A stretch of 64,000 nucleotides of DNA from assembly GCA_001768735.1 (NCBI GenBank), contig MEMB01000001.1, positions 1 through 64,000 on the forward strand. Direction: 5' to 3'. This document shows positions 49,834 to 58,425 of this stretch, piece by piece. The position numbers and the translations under genes are program-made. Position 1 is the stretch's first letter, and each line of letters opens with the position of its first letter. Source of the DNA: Alphaproteobacteria bacterium GWF2_58_20 (GTDB lineage Bacteria; Pseudomonadota; Alphaproteobacteria; UBA1247). The notes under the pieces are model-generated. The model saw only the letters and a program-made list of their open reading frames with translations. It did no database searches and was not told where the DNA came from.

Positions 49834-51006
49834 TCAGGAGGAAAGGGTTGCGGTTGCAGGGTGGGATGCGGTTTCTGCAAGGTGAACCGGAATGGCACTG
49901 GCCCTGCGGAATTGGCGATAAAGGGGGCTGCGTTTTGCATCAAGGTTGCGAATGCGTTCGGCTGTTTGGGGCATGACGCTGCCATGAATGTTGTCTGTGG
50001 GCATGAAATCAGGGAAGAACGTATTAATATAACGCATGCCCCGGGCATTGACCAGCTTTATGAGGTCAGCTTTGCCATCATGCAGGGGGGGCGGGGATCT
50101 CCTGATTTTCTGGCGCAGGGCATCCTGGCTGGCCCTGTAGAATTCGCGGGGATAATCAACAACAGAAAGAAGGGCGCGCGCGAATGTGGTTTCCCCGGCC
50201 TGTTGCCCGTTGTAGGGTTGGCAAAAATTGCGGATGTCTGTCAGGATGTTGTCCTGCAGGCGCTCGAGATAGGCAATTTCCCTAACCTCATCCTCGGCCA
50301 GGCGGTCCCGGTCCTGATAAAAGGCCATGAAGGCGGCGGCCATGGCCGCGCCATTGGTTCCGGCATCGGGATGGCTGTCGCGGCTGTGGTCATAGGCTTT
50401 CATGATGCCAGGGTGGCACAGGGCAAACACCTGGCGTGGCCCACCGTCGCCAATGCGATGGAATTCATCGGCGATTTGGGCGCAGGTTGCCATCATGTGT
50501 CCGTTTACAAGCCTTGAAATCTGGATGCGGGCGAGGCTTGTGTGGCTATGGGTTGGCACCAGGTTGTCCCGCGCCAGGAGAACGCGCGACATTTCTCCGG
50601 TCAAGGCAAGGAGTTGTTCGTCTTCCGGCAGGCTGTTGTTGATCTGAATGACCCGGCAGAAATGGGACTGGCTGGCTTCGCCATGCAGGGCCTGGCTGTT
50701 TTCCAGGGAAATGAGGATGTCTGCCTCACGGGTGCGTACCACAAGGTCCTGACCGGTTTCCGTTCGGGAAAGGCGGGTCAGGAGGTGTTCAGGGGGAGGG
50801 CCTTTGCGGAGGCCGTTCATGGGCGGGAGAGAAGATTCGGAAATCGCCGGGACGCCTGTTGTCCGGCCGAAAATTCCGGCCAGTTTTTGAGAGATGGTGG
50901 CAGGCTGTTTAAAAGGCAAATCACGTTCTCCCGGGATGGTTTCGGAATGCAGTGCGGGCTGGAGCCTATAACAGATGATGCAGGCCTCGCAAGTCCCATT
51001 TGACAT
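49834..51006 (-). CDS. Unrecognised cytosolic protein
   Basis: About 390 residues from an ATG at 51006; starts at 51069 or further downstream are also possible since none has a good ribosome site. Features: CEACIICYR early, IQINNSLPEDEQLLALTGE (helical), HSHTSLARIQISRLVNGHMM and a long helical C-terminal half ending in HPATATLSS. Repeated His residues may bind metal, but no HExxH is present. It is 11 bp upstream of the small membrane gene on the same strand. Confidence 0.55.
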   Translation of the reverse strand: MSNGTCEACIICYRLQPALHSETIPGERDLPFKQPATISQKLAGIFGRTTGVPAISESSLPPMNGLRKGPPPEHLLTRLSRTETGQDLVVRTREADILISLENSQALHGEASQSHFCRVIQINNSLPEDEQLLALTGEMSRVLLARDNLVPTHSHTSLARIQISRLVNGHMMATCAQIADEFHRIGDGGPRQVFALCHPGIMKAYDHSRDSHPDAGTNGAAMAAAFMAFYQDRDRLAEDEVREIAYLERLQDNILTDIRNFCQPYNGQQAGETTFARALLSVVDYPREFYRASQDALRQKIRRSPPPLHDGKADLIKLVNARGMRYINTFFPDFMPTDNIHGSVMPQTAERIRNLDAKRSPLYRQFRRASAIPVHLAETASHPATATLSS

Positions 51007-51091
51007 AAAGGGTGCATACCCCCCATGCACAACAAATTGCAGGTTGTTTTGACAAAGGAATGTTCGCATAATTTTTTGTTTTTGCTTTATG

Positions 51092-51105
51092 AACCAAAAT
51101 TGGTT
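51092..51105. promoter_or_regulatory. Small dyad in the divergent region
   Basis: AACCAA-AA-TTGGTT lies between the divergent genes at 51006 and 51147 and might be an operator. Nothing else of note is seen there apart from AT-rich sequence. Confidence 0.25.
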
Positions 51106-51146
51106 AACATGAAGATGATCTGGAATCAGAATCAGGAGGGTTTCCT

Positions 51147-51584
51147 ATGAAGCTGCATTTTGCACAAGGGACTTCCGATGTGGATCAGGAGCGTATTGGC
51201 AAGGCTCTTGAGAATGCCGCCCGCCAGAATCCGCAACAGGCAAAGCTGGTTGAGGCTATGGCCCCAAGGGTCACGTTCCAGATGTCCGGGGATCTTCTTT
51301 ACCACGTTCGTTTCCAGCTGGATCCCATTGCCAAGGTGTTGTCCATCAATGCCAAGGTGCAAATGGATGATGCGCAACTGGCAGAAGGCCTGATAACGCG
51401 TCTGGTTCTTGCGCGCCAGTCCGGATTGGATATGCCTCCTGAAGCATCCCCCCCTCTGGTTCTTGTAAAAAATCCGGAAAGCCCCGGGGTATTGTCCCGC
51501 ATCATGAACAAGGTGGCGCAGAAGATGGAACCTCTTTCTTCAGTCCCCCCGGTTCGCAAGGGGATTTCCCAAAAACATCCATGA
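51147..51584 (+). CDS. Unknown small soluble protein
   Basis: A 145-residue protein with AGGAGGG before the ATG. Sequence includes HFAQGTSDVDQERIGKALEN, VTFQMSGDLLYHVRFQLDPI and a Pro-rich C-terminus. No signal, membrane helix or family. Single gene, followed by the 167-bp repeat. Confidence 0.5.
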   Translation: MKLHFAQGTSDVDQERIGKALENAARQNPQQAKLVEAMAPRVTFQMSGDLLYHVRFQLDPIAKVLSINAKVQMDDAQLAEGLITRLVLARQSGLDMPPEASPPLVLVKNPESPGVLSRIMNKVAQKMEPLSSVPPVRKGISQKHP

Positions 51585-51591
51585 AACGGCT

Positions 51592-51758
51592 TTAGAGCCT
51601 TGAGCGTTCATCTTGAATACCCCTGTTGCCTTTTGATGGCCATCCGCCGCGCGTGCAAACCTTGGACGATGCCCGCATCGTCCTGCGGTTTGCGCCTTGC
51701 GGTCTGGCTCATCCCAAGATCAACAGGAATTGTTCCATCTAAACGCTCAAGGCTCTAA
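51592..51758. repeat. 167-bp repeat, copy 1, with 17-bp terminal inverted repeats
   Basis: TTAGAGCCTTGAGCGTT at the left end is the exact reverse complement of AACGCTCAAGGCTCTAA at the right. The inner sequence (TACCCCTGTTGCCTTTTGAT, AACCTTGGACGATGCCCGCA, CCAAGATCAACAGGAATTGT) is nearly the same in copy 2. It starts 8 bp after a stop codon. No coding content. Confidence 0.9.
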
Positions 51759-51819
51759 GGTTGTTTGTCCTTTGCTCCGGTGCATTTTTCGGCAGGGGCG
51801 GGATGTGCAGTTTCCAAAA

Positions 51820-51853
51820 GACAACAGGCCCCATTTTCATGGGGCCTGTTGTC
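51820..51853 (-). terminator. Second hairpin after the DUF2934 gene
   Basis: GACAACAGGCCCCAT (51820-51834) pairs perfectly with ATGGGGCCTGTTGTC (51839-51853), loop TTTC. On the minus strand four Ts follow. It is the second of two tandem hairpins that end minus-strand transcription. Confidence 0.55.
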
Positions 51854-51894
51854 AAAAAAAGGCCCCACCTCGTCGTCTGAAGACGCGTGGGGCC
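51854..51894 (-). terminator. Intrinsic terminator of the DUF2934 gene
   Basis: On the minus strand GGCCCCAC (51894-51887) and GTGGGGCC (51868-51861) form the stem around a structured 18-nt loop, followed by TTTTTTT (51860-51854). Confidence 0.8.
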
Positions 51895-51903
51895 TGAATG
51901 GGG

Positions 51904-52155
51904 TTATTTTTTGGTTTTCTTGGCAGCTTTTTTGGCTACAGGTTTTTTGGAAGGGGTTGCCTTCTTGGTAGAGACCTTGGCTGTGGGCGGCGCTTTTTTG
52001 GAAGGGGCTGCCTTTGGCAAGGGATTTTTATGTTCCGCGTAGATTTCCTTTTCGGCCTGATGCCAGTGGGCATCATGGCGTCCATGGGGACGGCCTTCAG
52101 CTTCCCAGATGTAATAGGCGCGGATGTGGATGTGGGCCTCGGGTTTGTTATGCAT
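51904..52155 (-). CDS. DUF2934 protein with Lys/Ala/Pro tail
   Basis: An 83-residue protein. ATG at 52155 has GAGG upstream. The first half (RAYYIWEAEGRPHGRHDAHW) is the short DUF2934 motif. The rest is a low-complexity basic tail (KKAPPTAKVSTKKATPSKKP), like histone H1-type tails and probably nucleic-acid binding. Confidence 0.75.
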   Translation of the reverse strand: MHNKPEAHIHIRAYYIWEAEGRPHGRHDAHWHQAEKEIYAEHKNPLPKAAPSKKAPPTAKVSTKKATPSKKPVAKKAAKKTKK

Positions 52156-52281
52156 GGCGTAACCTCTACTCTCATATGCGTAAAGCCGGCAAAATCTGCC
52201 AAGACCAAATATAAACCTCCCCGGCATGGGGTGCAAGTGCAATCCATGCGTGTGTTTGGCAAGAAATTGTGCTGGATATGT

Positions 52282-52875
52282 TTAGGTGTTTAGTCCCAGA
52301 TGTTTACGGGCCATTTCGCGATATTCCTCAGGCGTCCGGGCAAAGATGCTTTCCCCAATGGCCTGCAGGACCCAACCATTTTCGCTGCGCGACATGCTGG
52401 CAATCAGGTGGGCTTTCATCCTGTCTTTTTCCGGCAGGGTGTAGCGCAGGATTTCCGTGTCTCCGGGGAAAGCGGTGATTCGGCAGGTGATGCCATGGAT
52501 TTCCGAAAAAGTGTGGCCCGAGGTCGAATGCATGGCAAACACAAGATGTTTTGCCTGATCGGGAATTTTCTCCGGGGCCACGAAAACCTGCTCGTCATCG
52601 CCTGAGCCCGTGCCTATTTTGTCATCGCCCGTATGCTGGATGCTGCCATCGCCAAAGATCATGTTGGCACCGGTGGTGTTGGCGATCATGTTTCCTTCCG
52701 CATCAAATACAAGGCAGACAAGGTTGAGGTCGATGGTTTTGCCCTGGCCAAAAAGACTGGCAAAAAATCCAGGCGCTGGCGCGGGCACCCATCCAAGTCC
52801 GGCAACGACATGGGTGGTTCCTTCCGGCGTGAGGGATGCGAGGTCGTTCTTGTCGCCAGGCTGCAGGGGAATCAT
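52282..52875 (-). CDS. TerD-family protein
   Basis: A 197-residue protein. ATG at 52875 has AAGGAT upstream. Family signs: PGDKNDLASLTP opening, NLVCLVFDAEGNMI, GDDKIGTGSGDDEQVFV (calcium-binding loop) and LVFAMHSTSGHTFSEIHG. TerD proteins act in tellurite, phage or stress resistance with other Ter proteins, but no other ter gene is seen here, so this looks like a lone stress-related copy. Confidence 0.88.
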   Translation of the reverse strand: MIPLQPGDKNDLASLTPEGTTHVVAGLGWVPAPAPGFFASLFGQGKTIDLNLVCLVFDAEGNMIANTTGANMIFGDGSIQHTGDDKIGTGSGDDEQVFVAPEKIPDQAKHLVFAMHSTSGHTFSEIHGITCRITAFPGDTEILRYTLPEKDRMKAHLIASMSRSENGWVLQAIGESIFARTPEEYREMARKHLGLNT

Positions 52876-52981
52876 GAGGGATAATCCTTTTTTCAAAAGG
52901 GATGAATTTTCCAAAAAATATCATGAATGAAGATAAAAGACAACTTGACCATGTCCTGAAAATGCCCGCATCTATGGTGGC

Positions 52982-53701
52982 ATGAAGGAAATGATGGGAA
53001 ATCCCTTTTCAAGGTGGCCGCAGGTTGTTTTGCGGCGGCGGGCGGGCTTGCGGGCCATGCGCCTTCGCCTGGATGCGCGGCAGGGCGGATTTGTCCTTTC
53101 CGCGCCTCCCCGGGTTTCCCTCAGGGTTCTGGAAGCTTTTCTTTCCGACCATGAAGACTGGATGATCCGGCAGGCGGAGGCCCATAACAGGGTGGAACTT
53201 TCCGGGTTTGGCGAGGAAATCCTGCTTCGCGGGCAGAAGGTTTCTGTTGTCCGAAGTGGCCGCCTGCGGGGAATCGCGGGCCTTGTGGATGGACAGCTTG
53301 TGGTTCCGGGAGATCCCTCATCCTGTGCCCGCCGGGTGCGCGATTTCCTGAAAATGGAAGCGCGTCGGGACATCCTGCGCCTGGTGACGGAAAAGGCTGA
53401 AAACGCGGGGGTAACCGTTCGCGCCGTGTCCTTGCGTGATCAGAGGGCGCGATGGGGAAGCTGTACGCCGGACGGAAGGCTTTCCTTTTCTTTCCGGCTG
53501 GTGATGGCTCCGCCCGAGGTTCTGGATTATGTGGTGGCGCATGAGGTGGCGCACCTGCTGCATCTCAATCATGGTGCCTCTTTCTGGCAGGCCTGTGCGC
53601 GGCTTGCTTCCGTGGAGGATATCCGTACCTGCCGGCAATGGCTCCGGCAACACGGCCCGCACCTGCAGGCGGTCAGGCTTTCTACGCCAGAACGGAATTG
53701 A
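52982..53701 (+). CDS. YgjP/SprT-like metallohydrolase (DUF45)
   Basis: A 239-residue protein with the HExxH zinc motif in VVAHEVAHLLHLNHGASFW and the conserved LRDQRARWGSCTPDGRLSFS region before it. The N-terminus is basic and strand-rich. The substrate is unknown. It is 50 bp upstream of the PBP gene on the same strand and probably co-transcribed. Confidence 0.85.
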   Translation: MKEMMGNPFSRWPQVVLRRRAGLRAMRLRLDARQGGFVLSAPPRVSLRVLEAFLSDHEDWMIRQAEAHNRVELSGFGEEILLRGQKVSVVRSGRLRGIAGLVDGQLVVPGDPSSCARRVRDFLKMEARRDILRLVTEKAENAGVTVRAVSLRDQRARWGSCTPDGRLSFSFRLVMAPPEVLDYVVAHEVAHLLHLNHGASFWQACARLASVEDIRTCRQWLRQHGPHLQAVRLSTPERN

Positions 53702-53750
53702 CGCCCAAAAAGGGAAAGCGTAGGGTGCGGTCCGCATGAAGGGGGAGAGC

Positions 53751-55709
53751 ATGTCCACAAAAAACCCGAAAGAGCCGGCGCGCAAGCGGCCCTCTTTTGT
53801 CCGGCGTGTCTTTTATGGGCTGCTGGTGGGAGGAATCTGGCTGTTTTTCGGTCTGGTCGGGCTTGGAGCCTGGTGGTCGGCCGATTTGCCGGATGTTCAT
53901 CATGTGGTCACGCCCACGCGACGCCCGCCAGTGTCCATTCTGGCGTCTGATGGCAGTGTTGTCCTGCGCATTGGTGGTCAGGAAGGCAAGATTGTCGACT
54001 TGCGGGAGTTGCCGCTCTCCCTTGTTCATGCGGTACTGGCAATAGAAGATCGTCGTTTTTACGAGCATGGCGGGGTGGATCCACGCGGGCTTTTGCGGGC
54101 AATGCTGGCCAATGTACGGGCGGGCGGTGTGGTGCAGGGGGGCTCCACCATCACGCAGCAGCTGGCCAAGAACCTGTTTCTGTCACCGGAACGCAGCCTG
54201 AAACGCAAGGTTCAGGAGGCCATGCTCGCCCTTCGCCTTGAGCACGTGTATGGCAAGGACCAGATTCTGACCGCATATCTCAATGAGGTTTATTTTGGTT
54301 CCGGCGCCTATGGGGTGGATGCGGCCGCACAGACGTATTTTGGAAAATCGGTTCGCGATATCGGCTTGGCGGAGTCTGCGGTTCTTGCGGGCCTTCTCAA
54401 GGCACCTGCCAATTATGGGCCTACGGAAAATCCATATCGGGCGGCGGCCCGCATGCGGGTGGTTCTGGCGGCCATGGTGGATGCGGGATATATCACGCAG
54501 GCCGATGTGGATGCCCTGGACCTCCAGCCGCCTCCGCCGCGCCGCAAGCCCCTGGTGGGAGACAGTTTCCGTTATTTTTCAGATTGGGTCATGTCCCAGC
54601 TTTCGGCGCTTGGTTTGCCGGAGGGACAGGGACTTGTGGTGCATACCACGCTGGTTTCCGATATCCAGCGCACGGCTGAACGTGAAATGGACGCCATGAT
54701 TGCAAAGGAAGGTCCTGCGCGCAAGGTTTCGCAAGGCGCCGCGATTGTGCTTGGCCTGGATGGGCGCGTTATCGCCATGGTGGGCGGTGCAAACTACCAG
54801 GCGAGCCAGTTCAACCGCATGACCCAGGCGCAGCGGCAGCCGGGGTCGGCGTTCAAGCCCATGGTTTTCCTGGCGGCCCTGGAATCCGGGCTTTCGCCGC
54901 AATTCATGGTGGAAGATGCCCCCCTGACGCTGGATGGCTGGTCACCCCAGAATTTTGACAAGTCTTATATGGGGCCGGTGTCCATGGAAGATGCGCTGGC
55001 ATTTTCCCTCAATACGGCCGCTGTCCGTGTTCTGGCGCAAACAGGTGTGCCGGCTGTGCAGGCCCTGGCCCGCCGGCTTGGGATGACGGCAACGCTGGCG
55101 GACAATCTTTCCCTGGCGCTGGGTTCCAGCGCCGTACGGCCTCTGGAACTGGCGTCTGCCTATACGGTGATTGCCAATGGCGGTTTGGCGGTCTGGCCTT
55201 ATGCCGTGACAAGGGTGGAGGATCTTTCAGGCCATGTCCTTTATGCGCGGGAAACAGAAAATCCGGTGCGTGTGGTGGATGCGGCGCCCATTCTGGCCCT
55301 GCAGGACATGATGCGGGCTGTGGTTGCGCGGGGAACCGGCCATGCTGTGCACATGGAGGACCGCTGGATTGCAGGCAAGACAGGCACCAGCCAGGATTAC
55401 CGGGATGCATGGTTTTGCGGCTTTGATGCCGAGCATGTGGCTGTTGTCTGGCTTGGCAATGACAACAATGTTCCCATGAATGGGGTGACCGGAGGTGGCC
55501 TTCCGGCCCGGATCTTTCATGGCATCATGATGGGCATTCCAGCTCCGGTGGAACAACCGGTGGATGCGCCTCCTGCCGAAGAGGCAACAGCGCAGCAGGC
55601 CTTGCCTTCAACGCCACCGGAAACAAAGCCGGATGAACCGGGAGAAGACAGTTTTCTTGGAAAGATCCTGTGGTTCCTGCGCGGACCGCCCGAAGCAGAA
55701 GTGCAATAA
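53751..55709 (+). CDS. Class A penicillin-binding protein (PBP1-type)
   Basis: The 652-residue product starts at MSTKNPKEPA (GGGGGAG upstream). One membrane helix at ~25-47 is followed by a GT51 transglycosylase with AIEDRRFYEHGGVDPRG and QGGSTITQQLAKNL, and a transpeptidase with active-site SAFK (QPGSAFKPM), SLN (FSLNTAAV) and KTG (AGKTGTSQDY). The C-terminal ~60 residues are Pro/Glu-rich. It polymerises and cross-links peptidoglycan. Immediately followed by copy 2 of the 167-bp repeat. Confidence 0.95.
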   Translation: MSTKNPKEPARKRPSFVRRVFYGLLVGGIWLFFGLVGLGAWWSADLPDVHHVVTPTRRPPVSILASDGSVVLRIGGQEGKIVDLRELPLSLVHAVLAIEDRRFYEHGGVDPRGLLRAMLANVRAGGVVQGGSTITQQLAKNLFLSPERSLKRKVQEAMLALRLEHVYGKDQILTAYLNEVYFGSGAYGVDAAAQTYFGKSVRDIGLAESAVLAGLLKAPANYGPTENPYRAAARMRVVLAAMVDAGYITQADVDALDLQPPPPRRKPLVGDSFRYFSDWVMSQLSALGLPEGQGLVVHTTLVSDIQRTAEREMDAMIAKEGPARKVSQGAAIVLGLDGRVIAMVGGANYQASQFNRMTQAQRQPGSAFKPMVFLAALESGLSPQFMVEDAPLTLDGWSPQNFDKSYMGPVSMEDALAFSLNTAAVRVLAQTGVPAVQALARRLGMTATLADNLSLALGSSAVRPLELASAYTVIANGGLAVWPYAVTRVEDLSGHVLYARETENPVRVVDAAPILALQDMMRAVVARGTGHAVHMEDRWIAGKTGTSQDYRDAWFCGFDAEHVAVVWLGNDNNVPMNGVTGGGLPARIFHGIMMGIPAPVEQPVDAPPAEEATAQQALPSTPPETKPDEPGEDSFLGKILWFLRGPPEAEVQ

Positions 55710-55712
55710 CCC

Positions 55713-55879
55713 TTAGAGCATTCAACGTTCATCTTGAATACCCCTGTTGCCTTTTGATGGCCATCCGCCGCGCATTCAAACCTTGGACGATGCCCGCATC
55801 GCCCTGCGGTTTGCACCTTGCGGTCTGGCGCATCCCAAGATCAACAGGAATTGTTCAATCTAAACGTTAAATGCTCTAT
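55713..55879. repeat. 167-bp repeat, copy 2
   Basis: Very like 51592-51758 over its whole length. The terminal repeats differ in parallel: TTAGAGCATTCAACGTT left and AACGTTAAATGCTCTA right, so pairing is largely kept despite sequence change. It begins 3 bp after the PBP stop and its right end supplies the stop codon of the next gene on the minus strand (55876). Confidence 0.9.
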
Positions 55880-56292
55880 TCGCCTGAATAGGTGCGGACA
55901 AAACCGTCAGCGGCCGCATCCGATGCATCAAAAAAGCGGTTCTGAAGGGTTGTGTCCGAAAAACCGGACATGTCGCTCTCCGGGCCAAGCTGGCTGTAAC
56001 GCGCAAGACCTGCCCAGGCCTGGTTGACACGGGCAAGGGTTGGAACCCTTATGCCGAGTCGCATTGTCAGGTCGTTGGGTTCGGAAATGGAAGCGGCAAG
56101 CCTTCGGGAATCAAAGTTTTTGATTTGGTCCCACACCTGATCCACCGGAAGCAGGGCGTCCGCATTGATGATTACGGCAGGTTTTGAAGGAGCGGACAGT
56201 TCTGTTCCGGGCGCAAAGGTTTGCGGGTCAATATAAGGGGCCGCAAAGGCGAGGCCTGCAAGGGCGTAGAGGTATTTGAATGTTCCGCGCAT
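55876..56292 (-). CDS. Small exported protein of unknown function
   Basis: A 138-residue protein. ATG at 56292 has GGAGGTG upstream. A short signal-like helix (YLYALAGLAFAAPYID) is followed by a soluble domain (PVDQVWDQIKNFDSRRLA, TRVNQ-like VNQAWAGLARYSQLGP). The stop lies inside the 167-bp repeat. Unrecognised. Confidence 0.5.
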   Translation of the reverse strand: MRGTFKYLYALAGLAFAAPYIDPQTFAPGTELSAPSKPAVIINADALLPVDQVWDQIKNFDSRRLAASISEPNDLTMRLGIRVPTLARVNQAWAGLARYSQLGPESDMSGFSDTTLQNRFFDASDAAADGFVRTYSGE

Positions 56293-56356
56293 GATCACAC
56301 CTCCTCCATCTGGAAGGAGTATGCCACGCTGGTGCCTGGAAGGGTAGGGGGAAAGT

Positions 56357-57244
56357 TCAGTTTCGTGCAGGCAAGTGCAGGGCGCGCTGCATGGTCAGGC
56401 TGATCGTGTCCGGGGTTTCCGCAATGATGACGCCTGCGTCCCGCAGGGCGTCAATCTTGCTGGCGGCATCCCCATGACCTGCGGCAATGCGTGCGCCGGC
56501 GTGGCCAAGGCGGCGTCCGGCGGGGGCATGCAGTCCGGCAATATAGGCGACCACCGGTTTTGCAATGGCATTCTCTGCAAGGAAGGCCGCGGCCTTTTCT
56601 TCCAGCGCGCCCCCAATTTCCCCAATGAGCAGGATGCCTTCGGTTTGCGGGTCGGAAAGGAACAGACGCAGACAGTCCACATAATCAATGCCAATGACGC
56701 GGTCGCCGCCAATGCCAACGCAGGTGGACTGGCCAAGGCCCAGCGACGTGATCTGCATGGCGGCTTCCAGAAGCAGGGTGGAGGAACGTGAGATGATGCC
56801 AATGCTGCCGGGTTTGAACAGGCTGGCGGGGAGAAGGCCCATCTTGGCTTCGCCGGGGGTGATGATGCCCGGCGTGTTGGGGCCGACCAGGCGGATGCCG
56901 GATCCTTGCAGCGCACGACGCACATGCACGATGTCGCGCAAGGGAATGTTTTCAGTGACGCACACGATGAGGCCAATGCCGGCTTCGGCGGCTTCCATGA
57001 TGGCGTCGGCTGCGCTGGCCGGTGGCATGAAAATGAGGGAGGCATCTGGGCGGGTTTCGGCCACCGCTTCGGCTACCGTGTCAAAGACAGGACGCCCGAG
57101 ATGGGTTTGTCCGCCATGGCCAACGGTAACACCGCCCACGATGTTGGTGCCACACGCCAGTGCCTGTTCGCAATGGAATGTGGCCTGCTCGCTGGTAAAT
57201 CCCTGGCAGATGATGCGGGTTGTCTTGTCAACCAGAATGGACAT
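56357..57244 (-). CDS. sucD: Succinyl-CoA ligase alpha-type subunit, diverged
   Basis: A 295-residue SucD homologue. It keeps TTRIICQGFTSEQATFHCEQ, VGPNTPGIITPGEAKMG, LLIGEIGGALEEKAA and the catalytic His in GRRLGHAGARI. The CoA-loop SRSGT of normal enzymes is SRSSTLLLEA here. The start overlaps the sucC stop by one base. Because of this and the changes in the beta subunit it may use a substrate other than succinate, or be a paralogue of the TCA enzyme. Confidence 0.85.
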   Translation of the reverse strand: MSILVDKTTRIICQGFTSEQATFHCEQALACGTNIVGGVTVGHGGQTHLGRPVFDTVAEAVAETRPDASLIFMPPASAADAIMEAAEAGIGLIVCVTENIPLRDIVHVRRALQGSGIRLVGPNTPGIITPGEAKMGLLPASLFKPGSIGIISRSSTLLLEAAMQITSLGLGQSTCVGIGGDRVIGIDYVDCLRLFLSDPQTEGILLIGEIGGALEEKAAAFLAENAIAKPVVAYIAGLHAPAGRRLGHAGARIAAGHGDAASKIDALRDAGVIIAETPDTISLTMQRALHLPARN

Positions 57245-58413
57245 CAGGCATGCTCCCGGGCAATATTGGCAGCAAGGCTTGCGGCCTCGCCAATGGTGCC
57301 TGCCACATGAATGGCAGGGCCGTAATCATGCAGGATGGCTTCGCCGGCATTCTGGTTTTCACCGGCAAGACGCACCACGATGGGAAGGGTGTAAAGCCGT
57401 TCGCGGATGATGGAGGTCAGGTTTTCGGCCACGGTTTCGGTGCGGGCAAGCCCGCCCTGAAGGATGGCGCAGACACAATCCACGTTGGGGTCGGCTTCTA
57501 GGATGCGCAAGGCTTCTGCCATGCGCTCGCGCGAGGGGGCCCGGCCAATGTCGAGAAAGTTTGCAGGATTTCCGCCAGCATTGCGGATGGCATCCACCGT
57601 GGCCATGGCAAGGCCCGCGCCATTGGCAAGGCAACCCACATTTCCGGTCAGGCGGATGTAGGTGAGGCCAGCATCAGATGCCTGGCGCTCAAAGGTGTTT
57701 TCTTCCGAACGGTCACGCAGGGCCGCGATTCCCTTCTGGCGGAACAGGGCGTTGTCGTCAAAACGCATCCTGGCATCCAGAACCATGAGTTCGCCCCGGC
57801 CTGTCACCACCATCGGGTTGATTTCAATGTTGAGGGCATCCAGATCGACATAGGCCTTGTAAACGGCGCCGATGATGTCCACCGCCTTCCGCATCTGCTG
57901 GGTATCAAGGCCCAGGCTGTAACAGATTCGCCGCACCTGGAAGGGCATGAGGCCCACGGCCGGATCAATGGCGGCCCGCAGGATGCGGTCCGGGGCACGG
58001 GTTGCAATTTCCTCAAGCGTAACGCCACGTTCCGGGGCGGCAATCAGCGAAGCGCCAAGGGTAAGGGGGTCAACCAGCAGGGCAAAATAGAGTTCACGCG
58101 AGATTTCCACGCCTTCTTCGACATAGACCCGCATGACCGTGTTGCCTTCGGTCGGGGTTTGCGGCGTGATGAGACGCATGCCGATCATGCCTTCAGCGGC
58201 CTTGCGGACTTCATCCAGGGAATGTGCGGTAATGACCCCACCGCCGCGCGCGCGGTCACCGGCATGGATTTGCGCCTTGATGACCCAGAAGGAACCTCCG
58301 AGCCGTTCAGCCACGGACACGGCTTCATCCGGCGTAAAGGCAACCCCGCCCCGTGGCGTGGGAACCCCGTAGGAGCGCAGGATGGATTTTGCCTGGTATT
58401 CGTGAATCCTCAT
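57244..58413 (-). CDS. sucC: Succinyl-CoA ligase beta-type subunit, diverged
   Basis: A 389-residue ATP-grasp protein. The opening RIHEYQAKSILRSYGVPTP and FWVIKAQIHAG are normal, and ALNIEINPMVV is retained. Where typical enzymes have GGRGKAGGVK this has GDRARGGGVI. LDVGGGA is LDIGRAP, and VNIFGGI is CAILQGGL. These lie in the nucleotide and phosphohistidine-loop regions. It heads the sucC-sucD pair, 13 bp after tsaC. Confidence 0.85.
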   Translation of the reverse strand: MRIHEYQAKSILRSYGVPTPRGGVAFTPDEAVSVAERLGGSFWVIKAQIHAGDRARGGGVITAHSLDEVRKAAEGMIGMRLITPQTPTEGNTVMRVYVEEGVEISRELYFALLVDPLTLGASLIAAPERGVTLEEIATRAPDRILRAAIDPAVGLMPFQVRRICYSLGLDTQQMRKAVDIIGAVYKAYVDLDALNIEINPMVVTGRGELMVLDARMRFDDNALFRQKGIAALRDRSEENTFERQASDAGLTYIRLTGNVGCLANGAGLAMATVDAIRNAGGNPANFLDIGRAPSRERMAEALRILEADPNVDCVCAILQGGLARTETVAENLTSIIRERLYTLPIVVRLAGENQNAGEAILHDYGPAIHVAGTIGEAASLAANIAREHA

Positions 58414-58425
58414 GATGGGAAAAGA

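Noticed and set aside
51592..51758. Insertion sequence
   Set aside because: The element is only 167 bp and has no open frame; it is reported as a repeat, possibly non-autonomous.
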